Assembly (NCBI GenBank): GCA_025927475.1
Contig: JAICLL010000049.1
Location: 1-36,502 of the forward strand
Reading direction: 5' to 3'
Length of the DNA: 36,502 nt
From: Pirellulales bacterium
GTDB lineage: Bacteria; Planctomycetota; Planctomycetia; Pirellulales; JAICIG01
Positions 23,077-31,418 of the stretch are shown piece after piece (position 1 is the stretch's first letter; each line of letters begins with the position of its first letter). A model generated the notes under the pieces. It worked only from the letters and a program-made list of their open reading frames with translations, searched no databases and was not told the origin of the DNA. Both the position numbers and the translations under genes were made by a program.

Positions 23077-25821
23077 ATGTCACGGATTATCATGGCTCGG
23101 AAATGGACAGGGATGTTCTTGCTAGCGGCGTTGGTCTCGCCCGCCGCCGCCGACGATCGGGCAAGCCCGCAAAAAGTCGCCACCGTCGAGGGAATCACCG
23201 AATACCGCCTGGCCAACGGCCTGCGCGTGCTGCTCTATCCGGACGGCAGCAAGCCAAAGGTCACGGTCAATCTCACGGTCTTCGTCGGCTCGCGGCACGA
23301 AGGCTACGGCGAGACGGGCATGGCCCACCTGCTCGAACACATGCTCTTTAAGGGCACGCCCGACCACCCCGAGATTCCCAAGGCGCTGAAGGACCGCGGC
23401 GCCGATTTCAACGGCACGACCTGGGTCGATCGGACCAACTATTTTGAGACGCTGCCGGCCAACGATGACAACCTGGAATTTGCCATCCATCTGGAAGCCG
23501 ACCGGATGGTACACAGCCACGTCAAGCAGGAAGACCTGCTTAAGGAAATGACCGTGGTGCGCAATGAATTTGAACAGGGCGAAAACTCGCCGCAGCGCAT
23601 TCTGAACCAGCGTGTGATGGCCACCGCCTACGAGTGGCACAATTATGGCAAATCGACCATCGGCAATCGCAGCGACATCGAGCGCGTGCCGATCCGAAAC
23701 CTGCAAGGTTTTTATCGCCGGTTTTATCAGCCCGACAATGCCATGCTGATCGTGGCCGGCAAGTTCGATGAAGCCAAGGCGCTGGAGTACATCGGCAAGT
23801 ATTTCGGCACGTTGCCCAAGCCCAAGCGTGTGCTCGACAAGACCTATACCGAAGAGCCGGCCCAAGATGGCGAACGCACGGTTACGCTGCGCCGCGTGGG
23901 CGACGTCGGGCTGGTCGAAGCGGCGTACCATATTCCCGCGGGCGGACATCCCGACATGGCACCGCTCGATGTGCTCAGTAACATTCTGGGGCACGAGGCT
24001 TCGGGCCGGCTTTACAAGGCGCTGGTCGAGTCGCACAAGGCCACGGGTGTGGCGGCGTATGTGTTCAATGGCCGCGAGCCGGGCATGTTCGAGGCCCTGG
24101 CCGAAGTGCGCCGCGAAGATTCGCTCGAAGAAGCACGCGATGTGCTGATTGAGGTCACCGAGAGCGTCGCCGACAAAGGCGTCAGCGACGAAGATGTCGA
24201 GCGGGCACGGCAGCAACTGCTGAAGCAGCGTGAGCTGACGGCGGCCAACACCAGCCGGCTGGCCGTTGAGTTGAGCGACTGGGCCGCGCAAGGCGATTGG
24301 CGATTGTACTTTCTGTATCGCGATCGGCTGGAGCAGGTGACCGCCAGCGACGTCAAGCGCGTGGCCGGCGAATATCTGCACCGCAACAACCGCACGGTCG
24401 GAATGTTCGTTCCCTCGGCCAAGACCGAAAAGACGCCGATTCCCGAAACGCCCGACCTGGCCACGGTGCTCGAGGGTTACCAAGGGCGCGAGACCGTCGC
24501 CGCCGGCGAAGCCTTCGATGTCTCGCCACAGAACATCGAAAAACATCTAAAGCGCAGCACGTTGGACGACGGCATCAAGCTGGTCATGCTGCCCAAAAAG
24601 ACACGCGGGCAAACGGTGCACCTGCAAGTGGTGCTTCGCTATGGCAATTTGGAAAACCTGAAGGGTCTGACCGCGGCTTGCGAGCTGCTGCCGGAACTGA
24701 TGACCCGCGGCACCCAGCAGCTCTCGCGGCAAGAAATCCAAGACCAACTTGATCGGCAATTCGCCACGCTGCATGCCCACGGCGAGGCCGGCAAGGCAGT
24801 CTTCACCATCGAGACCAAACACGCCAATCTGCCCGCGGTGCTCGAGTTGCTGCGGCAGATTCTGCGCGAACCGGCGCTGGCGGAAGACGAGTTCGAGATC
24901 TTGCAGCGTGAAACGTTGGCCCAGCTCGAAGAACAACTGACCGACCCGCGCAGCCTGGCCCTGGTCCGCCTGCGGCGCACCGTTTCACCGTATCCCAAGA
25001 CCGACGTGCGATACATTCCCACGGTCGAAGAAGACCTGGCCCGCACCAAGATGCTCTCGCTCGACCAGCTCCGGACGCTGCGCGACGGCTACCTGGGCGG
25101 CGAGACGGGCGAAGTGGCCGTGGTGGGCGATTTCGACGCCGACGAATGCCGCCAGGCTCTGGCCGAGATCTTCTCTGGCTGGCAGTCGTCGCAGTCTTAC
25201 GCTCGCCTGCCGCGGCTCTATTTCGACGAAGTGCAGCACGGCGAGCAGCGCATCGAGACGCCCGACAAGGCCAATGCTGTGTATATGGCCGGGCAAGCGA
25301 TGCCTTTGAACGATAACGATCCGAGTTACCCGGCCTTGCTGATTGGCAACTATGTGTTCGGCGGCAGTTCGCTGGCCTCGCGGCTGGGCGACCGCGTGCG
25401 ACAGAAAGAGGGCCTCTCGTATGGCGTTGTCTCGCATTTTGCCGCTGAATCGCTCGACGAGCGGGCGAGCGTCACCATCATGGCGATTTACAATCCAAAG
25501 AACGCCGCCAAAGTGGTCACCGCGATCGGCGAAGAGCTCGAGCGGCTGATCGCCGATGGCATCACCGGCAAAGAGCTGCAGGACGCTGCGAAAGGTTTTA
25601 TCGACCTGCAAGAGGTCGCCCGGACCAGCGATGCAACGTTGGCCCGCGTCTTGGCCGACGACGCGCACATCGACCGCACGATGGACTATTACGCGACGCT
25701 TGAATCGAAAATCCAGAGCCTCAGCACGGACGAGGTGCATTCGGCAATCAAAGCCGCGCTCGACCCCGAGCGGATGACCATCGTCATTGCGGGCGACTTC
25801 AAAAAGGCCGAGAGCGAATGA
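23077..25821 (+). CDS. Secreted M16-family zinc peptidase (two-domain)
   Basis: This 914-residue insulinase-family metallopeptidase has a signal peptide (about residues 8-25, WTGMFLLAALVSPAAADD). The inverted zinc motif HLLEH is at 84-88 with the third ligand Glu164 in VVRNEFEQGEN. Two M16 repeats follow: an active N-terminal half (about 35-470) and a C-terminal half (about 490-905) lacking the zinc motif, which forms the closing lid. Such proteases degrade short peptides in the periplasm. The ATG at 23077 is chosen to include the full signal peptide; 23092 is an alternative. The GNAT gene starts inside its stop codon (ATGA overlap). Confidence 0.9.
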   Translation: MSRIIMARKWTGMFLLAALVSPAAADDRASPQKVATVEGITEYRLANGLRVLLYPDGSKPKVTVNLTVFVGSRHEGYGETGMAHLLEHMLFKGTPDHPEIPKALKDRGADFNGTTWVDRTNYFETLPANDDNLEFAIHLEADRMVHSHVKQEDLLKEMTVVRNEFEQGENSPQRILNQRVMATAYEWHNYGKSTIGNRSDIERVPIRNLQGFYRRFYQPDNAMLIVAGKFDEAKALEYIGKYFGTLPKPKRVLDKTYTEEPAQDGERTVTLRRVGDVGLVEAAYHIPAGGHPDMAPLDVLSNILGHEASGRLYKALVESHKATGVAAYVFNGREPGMFEALAEVRREDSLEEARDVLIEVTESVADKGVSDEDVERARQQLLKQRELTAANTSRLAVELSDWAAQGDWRLYFLYRDRLEQVTASDVKRVAGEYLHRNNRTVGMFVPSAKTEKTPIPETPDLATVLEGYQGRETVAAGEAFDVSPQNIEKHLKRSTLDDGIKLVMLPKKTRGQTVHLQVVLRYGNLENLKGLTAACELLPELMTRGTQQLSRQEIQDQLDRQFATLHAHGEAGKAVFTIETKHANLPAVLELLRQILREPALAEDEFEILQRETLAQLEEQLTDPRSLALVRLRRTVSPYPKTDVRYIPTVEEDLARTKMLSLDQLRTLRDGYLGGETGEVAVVGDFDADECRQALAEIFSGWQSSQSYARLPRLYFDEVQHGEQRIETPDKANAVYMAGQAMPLNDNDPSYPALLIGNYVFGGSSLASRLGDRVRQKEGLSYGVVSHFAAESLDERASVTIMAIYNPKNAAKVVTAIGEELERLIADGITGKELQDAAKGFIDLQEVARTSDATLARVLADDAHIDRTMDYYATLESKIQSLSTDEVHSAIKAALDPERMTIVIAGDFKKAESE

Positions 25822-26210
25822 TCGAGTACTGCAGCGATCGACGTCCCGAGCCGGCGGCGATCGCCGAGCTCTGCCGGGCGGCGCTGTTGAACCGGCCGGT
25901 CGACGACCTGGAGCGGATCGAGCGGATCTACGCCGCCTCGAACCTGGTCTTCACCGCCTGGCAGGGTGACCGGCTGGTGGGCGTGCTGCGCGGCTGGACC
26001 GACGGCGGCTTTGACGCCTACATCTGTGATTTGGCCGTGCATCCCGACGTGCAGCGGCAGGGCGTCGGGCGGCGGCTGTTGGAGTTGGCTTGCGGCAACC
26101 GCCCGCAGGTGCAGTTTATCTTGCGAGCTTCGCAGATTGCGCGTGAATACTACGAGCATCTCGGCTGGCAGAAAATCGAAAACGGCTGGTTCCAACCGCG
26201 CACGTCGTAG
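25818..26210 (+). CDS. GNAT-family N-acetyltransferase, 130 aa
   Basis: A single GNAT domain is evident: the beta4 strand YICDLAVHPDVQRQGVGRRL contains the acetyl-CoA pyrophosphate-binding loop (QRQGVGRR), followed by the helix LLELACG and the C-terminal FILRASQIAREYYEHLGWQK. It transfers an acetyl group to an unknown amine. Its ATG overlaps the M16 stop by four bases, so it is translationally coupled to a secreted protease, though a functional link is not obvious. Confidence 0.85.
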   Translation: MIEYCSDRRPEPAAIAELCRAALLNRPVDDLERIERIYAASNLVFTAWQGDRLVGVLRGWTDGGFDAYICDLAVHPDVQRQGVGRRLLELACGNRPQVQFILRASQIAREYYEHLGWQKIENGWFQPRTS

Positions 26211-26271
26211 AGTAAGCGTCCATCGCAAGCCCGTTCCTACGCCCCGGGCCGGAGCGTCCGGCAGTTTGATC

Positions 26272-26300
26272 TTGGTCGCGGTGGAATGCACGTTTACAAT
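26272..26300 (+). promoter_or_regulatory. Sigma70-type promoter for the secreted protein gene
   Basis: TTGGTC (26272-26277), 17-base spacer, TACAAT (26295-26300). The next start codon lies 51 bases downstream. Confidence 0.5.
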
Positions 26301-26351
26301 TTGTGGCGTTCCTGTTCTCTTACGGCCTGCGAAACGCAAGGAGGCGTTGAC

Positions 26352-26876
26352 ATGCGAAAGTTCGTTTATCCCGCGGCGTTGATGGCGGTGCTCGGCGGTT
26401 TCGTCTATGCCGGCGCCGGCGGTCCATCCAAATCGAGCGAGCCTGATCTCAGGACCTGCGAGCGCGCCCTGCAACTGCTGATCGCGGGCGATCGCGCCGG
26501 CTTCGACGTGCTGTTTGAGCAATGGCCCGACAAAAGCGCGTCGGGCAAAGCGGCGACCGGCGAGTTGGCCGACTCGCAAGCGCCCGTGATTCAAGGCGCC
26601 ATCAAAGCCTTGGGCGAAGCTTATGGCATCGAGCTTGTCGCGGCCGAGGAAGTCGGGCAGATCTTCAGACGCTATAGTTACGTGTGCAAATACCAGAAGG
26701 GCTGCGTGCGCTGGAGTTTCACGTTTTATCGGCCGGCTGACGAGTGGAGATTCCAAGGTTATGATTTCGGCGCCGGCGAGCATGACCTGTTTGACAAATG
26801 CGGTCGGGCCATTCCACTGCCCGAGGGCGCAGCCTATTCCGTGGCCGATCGCCCCGATGGCGCGTTGCCGCGATAG
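26352..26876 (+). CDS. Secreted hypothetical protein, 174 aa
   Basis: GGAGG eight bases before the ATG and a signal peptide (MRKFVYPAALMAVLGGFVYA) make this a clear gene. The mature part has helical segments (DLRTCERALQLLIAGDRAGF, IKALGEAYGIELVAAEEVG) followed by a strand-rich half with two Cys residues (YVCKYQKGCVRWSFTFYR) and a third near FDKCG, so a disulfide outside the cytoplasm is plausible. The first part suggests a small alpha+beta fold like the NTF2/DUF-type stress proteins, but no family is claimed. Confidence 0.65.
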   Translation: MRKFVYPAALMAVLGGFVYAGAGGPSKSSEPDLRTCERALQLLIAGDRAGFDVLFEQWPDKSASGKAATGELADSQAPVIQGAIKALGEAYGIELVAAEEVGQIFRRYSYVCKYQKGCVRWSFTFYRPADEWRFQGYDFGAGEHDLFDKCGRAIPLPEGAAYSVADRPDGALPR

Positions 26877-26930
26877 CTTCGCGAGGGCGCGGTTGAACGA
26901 CAGGCGCGTGAACCGATACGGGAGCCGCTG

Positions 26931-27332
26931 ATGCCTGCCACCGGGCGATACCTGGCCCTGAAGGCCGTGATGATGCCGCGCGACACCAATGCGCACGGCA
27001 CCATTTTTGGCGGCGTGCTGTTGAGCTATTTGGATCAGGCGGGGGCAGTGGGCGCGATCCACGAAATCCGCCGCTGCGGCTGGCCCGACCGGCTGATTGT
27101 CACGGTGGCCATGAACCGCGTCGAATTTCACGAGCCGGTGTTCGTGGGCGACGTGGTGAGTTTCTGGACCGAGTTGGTGCGCGTCGGCCGCACGTCGATC
27201 ACCATGCACGTGGTGGTCGAGGCCGACCGCGGCGGACGGCCGGTGAATCTCACGGAAGCCGAAGTCGTCTACGTGGCCGTCGATTCTTCCGACGACCAGC
27301 GTCGCCCGGTGCCTATCCGGCCCGAGGCGTGA
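26931..27332 (+). CDS. YciA-type acyl-CoA thioesterase (hotdog fold)
   Basis: The block [20 protein letters not shown] contains the family's N-x-HG-x-IFGG signature (Asn20, His22, FGG 26-28) and the conserved Asp35. Later elements are [18 protein letters not shown] and [15 protein letters not shown], all typical of YciA-like hexameric thioesterases that hydrolyse short- to long-chain acyl-CoAs in the cytoplasm. Length (133 aa) is normal. GGGAG six bases upstream supports the ATG at 26931. It probably forms its own unit or is read through from the secreted gene 54 bases upstream. Confidence 0.85.
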   Translation: MPATGRYLALKAVMMPRDTNAHGTIFGGVLLSYLDQAGAVGAIHEIRRCGWPDRLIVTVAMNRVEFHEPVFVGDVVSFWTELVRVGRTSITMHVVVEADRGGRPVNLTEAEVVYVAVDSSDDQRRPVPIRPEA

Positions 27333-27364
27333 GACGTGCCAGTCGCCGCTTGATATGCCTGATT

Positions 27365-27499
27365 GCCGTCTGTCATATTTCGGCGCGGGTCATTGTCAGC
27401 TCGAACGATGGCGATACCAGCATGGCGGCCATTGGCCGCCTGAACGAGCAGATGCAGATCCCTGAAGTCGTCGTGGTTTTTGGACACTAACAAAAGACC
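27365..27499 (-). pseudogene. Fragment of a DUF5615/PIN-like toxin gene
   Basis: The minus strand reads GLLLVSKNHDDFRDLHLLVQ, then AANGRHAGIAIVRADNDPRR and NMTDG. The S-K-N-H-D-D-F-R-D-L-H block and G-R-H-A-G-I-x-I-V match the core of DUF5615-like PIN-type proteins. The expected N-terminal half and the C-terminal helix are absent; downstream the frame runs into the antisense of the thioesterase gene. No start or antitoxin gene is associated. Other contents of 27333-27678 are only a repeat copy. Confidence 0.5.
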
Positions 27500-27574
27500 G
27501 TGTTGAGCCCGTCGCCTCTCCGGCTCTTCAATCCGGATCGGCCGAAGGGCGGGGCGACGTCGCGCCGCCATCCG

Positions 27575-27601
27575 CGGAACGGCACGGAGTCCGTTCCCTA
27601 C
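27575..27601 (+). repeat. Interspersed GGAACGG palindromic repeat, copy 2
   Basis: Reads GGAACGGCACGGAGTCCGTT then CCCTAC; inverted relative to copy 1 and nearly identical to copy 3. It lies between the convergent thioesterase and transporter genes. Confidence 0.85.
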
Positions 27602-27678
27602 AGAATCTCTGCCTGCGTGCTGCTGATTTTGAATGTCAAAGCCGATTAGACGGTGACTGTGTGCTTTGGGTCACCGAT

Positions 27679-29010
27679 TTACGCCGCCGCGGGCTCGGCG
27701 GCATCTGCCTCGGATCGGGCGGCCGGTTGCTCGGCGTTGTCTTCGCCCATCACGCCTAACACGCGGTCGGGCAGAAACCGCACCAGCAGCCAACAACAGC
27801 CGGTGGAAATTCCGCTGATCAGGATCAACACATTAAACGCCGTGCGATTTCCCCACAGATCCGAACCGTGCTTGTAAACCATGCCCCCCAGCCAGGTGCC
27901 GGCCGCCGCGCCTAAGTTGCACAAGGCCATGTAGAGCGCGAACAGGGTGCCCGGTGCGTCGAGCGGGCAAGAGCGCGCCGCCAAATCGACCAACACCATG
28001 CTGCCGGTCATGTAGGCCAGGCCCGCCACCACGCTGATCACCAGGGCCGAGTGTTTGCCCGTCAGCCCCCAATAGATCCAGGTGCTGGCGATGCCGGCCA
28101 TCACGGCCACGTGTACCAGCCAGCGCATCGGCACGCGGCGGCAATAAATATTGTAACCGACACAGGCCACCAACGAGCCGACGGCCACCAGCGAGACCAG
28201 CTTGCCATAAAAGGCATCGGAAAGTTCCAACGTGCGAGTGATGTACAGATAAAGCACCGCCTGGCAAAACGGATTCAGGCTCCAGAGGAACACAAACAGC
28301 CCGACCACGACGACCAGCGACGGTTGCACCGATTTTTTGAGCTTGGCCATCGACTGCCGAAAGGTGCCGCGAGGTTCTTGCCGCGGTTCTTCGGTGATAA
28401 AGAACAGGCTGAGCAGGAAGGTGGCCAGCATCAAGCCGCCGCACAGCAAAAAGCCCGACTTTTGCAGCCGCTTTTCGCTCAGCACTCCGCCAATCACGCC
28501 GGTCAGAATGGTGCCGGTTTGAATGGCGGCCCATTGCACCGACTGCAGCCGCCCAGTAATGCCCAGCGGCTGGCCGGTTTCGATCATCAGCGCGTCGACC
28601 ACCACATCGCAAAAAATGATGGCGATGCTGGCCAGCATCAGCCAGGAAAGCAGCGGGCGTTCGGCGCCTTCCGCCAGCGGAGTGAAGTACAGCCCGGCGA
28701 AGCCAATCAAAGCCGCCAGGCTGGTGGCAATCAGATAGCTTTTGCGGCGATAACGGCCTAGCGGCACAAAGTCGGAAAGCAGCCCGAACAGCGGCTTCAG
28801 ACACCAGGGCAGCGCCAAAATGGCCCCGAAGGTGGCGATCTCCGCCGGGTTTTTTCCCCAGGCGCGCAGCAGCGAATTGTCGGGCTGGGCGATCAGCCCG
28901 GTGTTGGGGTCGCTGAGACCTTGAATAAAGTAGATCGCGCCAAACAGAAACCCGATGCGGAGCGTTTCGATCAGCCCCAGTGCCTGGCGTCGCAGGGTGC
29001 GTCGTTCCAT
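27679..29010 (-). CDS. BT1-family (folate/biopterin-type) MFS transporter
   Basis: A 443-residue polytopic membrane protein with about 12 hydrophobic segments. The opening FGAIYFIQGLSDPNTGLIAQ and the block GAILALPWCLKPLFGLLSDF followed by GRYRRKSY are typical of BT1/folate-biopterin transporters, a branch of the major facilitator superfamily (the latter matches the loop 2-3 motif G-x-x-x-D-x-x-P-x-x-GR-R-R). The C-terminal 25 residues are acidic and hydrophilic. Family members move folates, pterins or other organic solutes; the substrate here is unknown. It is monocistronic and convergent with the thioesterase gene. Confidence 0.8.
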   Translation of the reverse strand: MERRTLRRQALGLIETLRIGFLFGAIYFIQGLSDPNTGLIAQPDNSLLRAWGKNPAEIATFGAILALPWCLKPLFGLLSDFVPLGRYRRKSYLIATSLAALIGFAGLYFTPLAEGAERPLLSWLMLASIAIIFCDVVVDALMIETGQPLGITGRLQSVQWAAIQTGTILTGVIGGVLSEKRLQKSGFLLCGGLMLATFLLSLFFITEEPRQEPRGTFRQSMAKLKKSVQPSLVVVVGLFVFLWSLNPFCQAVLYLYITRTLELSDAFYGKLVSLVAVGSLVACVGYNIYCRRVPMRWLVHVAVMAGIASTWIYWGLTGKHSALVISVVAGLAYMTGSMVLVDLAARSCPLDAPGTLFALYMALCNLGAAAGTWLGGMVYKHGSDLWGNRTAFNVLILISGISTGCCWLLVRFLPDRVLGVMGEDNAEQPAARSEADAAEPAAA

Positions 29011-29126
29011 GGTTTTGCCCCGAGGGATGCAAACGGCGCGCCTGAAATGAGTTTGACCTGCAGGGGCGGCGACAGCGACGATGACGGGGGGCGTGAGAGC
29101 TTGCCCCCGGGGGCCGCACCCACGAT

Positions 29127-29438
29127 CTACGCAAGCCGCCGGAGGAAGAGAATCGCCTCCGTATCGTCGTCGAAGGTTCCGACGATACGGTCGCCATCAG
29201 TGAACGATATGGCTACTTCATATCGACGGCACGGCCGGCCGTCCACGCGCTTGCATTTGGCGGCAATGTACATGGCGGCGGCGGCGATCGATGAGAATTC
29301 TGCGATGATTCCCGAGGCGCGGAGTCGTTGCGGCTTGGACCGAGGCAGAATGGCAGGCACTGGCTCAGAAAGGGCGACCACGCGTATGAGTCGGATCGGC
29401 CGCGCCCGCTCGGGGGGGTGTATTGGAACCGGATCCAT
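29127..29438 (-). CDS. Hypothetical protein, up to 103 aa
   Basis: Only the C-terminal half looks like real protein: RRYEVAISFTDGDRIVGTFD followed by DDTEAILFLRRLA, a small beta-hairpin/helix pattern. The N-terminal half is Pro/Arg-rich, so the true start may be internal. No Shine-Dalgarno was recognised. Opposing frames are less convincing. The flanking stretch 29439-29706, up to the dnaA stop, shows no supportable gene. Confidence 0.35.
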   Translation of the reverse strand: MDPVPIHPPERARPIRLIRVVALSEPVPAILPRSKPQRLRASGIIAEFSSIAAAAMYIAAKCKRVDGRPCRRYEVAISFTDGDRIVGTFDDDTEAILFLRRLA

Positions 29439-29706
29439 TGAACGAAGCCTCAGCGTTGCAAGAATTGCCTTGTCACGGTCTCAAAGAGCCGATATCACAG
29501 AACGCCTATTACATGTTCTTCGCGGGCCCCGCAACCGCTATCTCTTATATGCTCCCGAAAACGCCGCATTGTCGATCTGATTGTAGAAGTCCTGCATCAT
29601 GATCATCTTCCCCATGAAACTATCCGTGTACTCCCGCCTATAATTATGTCGTGATTGCGACTCGGTGTCCAAAGATCAGGTCGCCCGCGGGGAACCACGC
29701 GTCAAT

Positions 29707-31101
29707 TTATCCCGCTTTCAGGCTCTGCTCGACGCGGCGGAGGGCTTCGTCGATGGTGCAGGCGCCGTCGGCCACACCGAAGGGGGCGCCGCTGGTCATC
29801 CAGTCGCTCACCTTCTTCTGCGCGGAAATCACCGTGCTGTGACTGCGTCCGCCAAAGAAGTGGCCGATCTCACTCAAGGCCGCGCGCGTGTGCTTGCGGG
29901 CCAGCCACATGGCCAGCATCCGCGGATGGTTGACGTGCTTCCCCTTGCGGTTCGATTGCAAGGTCCGCGGCTCGAGGCCAAAAACTTCGCACACCGCCTG
30001 CTCGATATCGGTCAGCCGCAGACCGCGCGATTGCCGGCGAATTGACTCGGCCAGCGTCTGCTCGGCCAACGCCAGCGTAATCGGTTTTTGCAACGCACGG
30101 CTCGTGGCGTCGAGCCGGTTGAGCGCGCCGGAGAGCTCACGGGCGTGCGTGGCAATGTTCGCCGCCACAAACTCTTGCACCTCGTCGGAGAGCGAAAGAT
30201 CGAGCCGCCCGGCAAGCTGCCGCACCATGCCCAGCCGCGTTTCGTATTCGGGCAGGTCGACGCCGCACACCAGCCCGCCCTGCAACCGGGTGACGAATTC
30301 CGGTCCGAGGGCCGAAAGTTCGCTGGGCGGGCGATCGGCGGCGAAGACGAGCTGGCGGCCTTCGCGCAAAAACGAGTCGATCGTATGCAGCAGTTCGGTA
30401 AGCGTCGCGCGTTTGCCGGCCAGAAACTGAATGTCGTCGATGATCAATAGATCAAGCCCGCGATATTTGCGGCGGAAGCTGGGCAAGCCGCTGCCGTGCA
30501 GGGCTTCCAAGAAAAAGGTGGTGAACTGCTCGGCGGAGAGATAGACCACCTGTGCCCCGGCCCGAAGCCGCTTGACATCGGTATAGATGCCTTCGAGCAG
30601 GTGGGTTTTGCCGACGCTGGTCGGGCCGTGCAACACTAGCGGCGAGGAAACGCCCAGTCGCGCCGCCACCGACTGGGCCGCCACCCAGGCCAGTCGATTT
30701 GATGCTCCCACCACATACGATTCGAGGTTGGCAAAGCGTCGCCGCGCGGCGGTGGGCCGCTCTGGGCGATTCGCATCGGCCATCGCCAGATCACTGCCCG
30801 CGGCCGCTTGCTTCGCAGTGGCCATCGGCGCCGCCGGCTTGTTGCCCAGCGCATCGTCGATATGGAACCGCACCGGTACCAGCTTGCCCAGGGTTTCCTG
30901 GCACGAGGCTTCAATCTGCTGGCGGAAGTTGGCCCGCAGCCACTCTTGGAAGAACTGATTGGGCACGCGGACCGTCAAGGCGTCGTCGTCGAAGTCGAGA
31001 CGTGTGTTGGCGCCGAACCAGAGCTCGAAACGCTCTTGGCCAACCTTCTCGGCCAGCGAAAGCTGCAACGCCGACACGATCTCCGTATCGTCTCTGGTCA
31101 C
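29707..31101 (-). CDS. dnaA: Chromosomal replication initiator DnaA
   Basis: All DnaA domains are present. Domain I has ALQLSLAEKVGQERFELWFG. A Pro/Ala-rich linker follows. The AAA+ core has Walker A GPTSVGKTH (about 159-167) and Walker B LLIIDDIQF (about 218-226). Domain IV has HVNHPRMLAMWLARKHTR and FFGGRSHSTVISAQKKV. In the usual GGRDH[TS]TV signature the Asp that contacts the DnaA box is Ser here, a variant recalled from planctomycetes. It unwinds the origin and recruits the helicase. The GTG at 31101 is chosen (464 aa) because homologues start near TRDDTEIVSAL and GGGGA lies about ten bases upstream; a TTG at 31122 is the alternative. A promoter is found 150 bases upstream. dnaN and other replication genes are not adjacent. 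Confidence 0.93.
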   Translation of the reverse strand: MTRDDTEIVSALQLSLAEKVGQERFELWFGANTRLDFDDDALTVRVPNQFFQEWLRANFRQQIEASCQETLGKLVPVRFHIDDALGNKPAAPMATAKQAAAGSDLAMADANRPERPTAARRRFANLESYVVGASNRLAWVAAQSVAARLGVSSPLVLHGPTSVGKTHLLEGIYTDVKRLRAGAQVVYLSAEQFTTFFLEALHGSGLPSFRRKYRGLDLLIIDDIQFLAGKRATLTELLHTIDSFLREGRQLVFAADRPPSELSALGPEFVTRLQGGLVCGVDLPEYETRLGMVRQLAGRLDLSLSDEVQEFVAANIATHARELSGALNRLDATSRALQKPITLALAEQTLAESIRRQSRGLRLTDIEQAVCEVFGLEPRTLQSNRKGKHVNHPRMLAMWLARKHTRAALSEIGHFFGGRSHSTVISAQKKVSDWMTSGAPFGVADGACTIDEALRRVEQSLKAG

Positions 31102-31250
31102 TTCCTGTTTTCCCCAGCGCAAAAACCAACTTCATCCGCAACCGCGCGCAAATCACCGGCTGGCGGCCTCGAAGCGTGAGTGTCAGGCTCGAACGAAGAT
31201 GGCGGCGTAGTCCACGCCGAAACAGATTGTTAATGTCACCCGCGGCGTCG

Positions 31251-31278
31251 ATTGTACGAATGCTAGCGTTGCTGTCAA
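31251..31278 (-). promoter_or_regulatory. Sigma70-type promoter for dnaA
   Basis: On the minus strand TTGACA (31278-31273), 16-base spacer, TACAAT (31256-31251). This leaves a leader of about 145 bases to the GTG start, long enough for regulation. Confidence 0.65.
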
Positions 31279-31405
31279 AGAGGGTCTGGGTGTCCGCGGC
31301 GCGGATTTTTTTCCCGGGCGTGTCGCGCGCGCCGATTTTGCCGTGAAACACGCCGCGCTTGCACGAGCGCGCCGCGCAAAAATATTTTTCGCCCACCAGG
31401 CGCTA

Positions 31406-31414
31406 GGTGGATAA
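31406..31414 (-). promoter_or_regulatory. Possible DnaA box
   Basis: The minus strand reads TTATCCACC, one mismatch from the TTATCCACA consensus, 130 bases upstream of the dnaA promoter next to an AT-rich run (AAAAATATTTTT at about 31378-31389). A single box does not make an origin; it could serve autoregulation. Confidence 0.35.
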
Positions 31415-31418
31415 TGTG

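Noticed and set aside
23122..24546. 474-codon minus-strand frame opposite the M16 peptidase
   Set aside because: Antisense shadow; the plus strand has HLLEH and a signal peptide.
28051..28761. Long plus-strand open frame antisense to the BT1-type transporter
   Set aside because: Composition (His/Gln/Arg-rich, no domain) is typical of a shadow frame opposite a GC-rich membrane protein.
29439..29706. Plus-strand frames around TATAAT at 29640
   Set aside because: No convincing -35, start codon or protein-like sequence; the -10-like hexamer alone is not enough.
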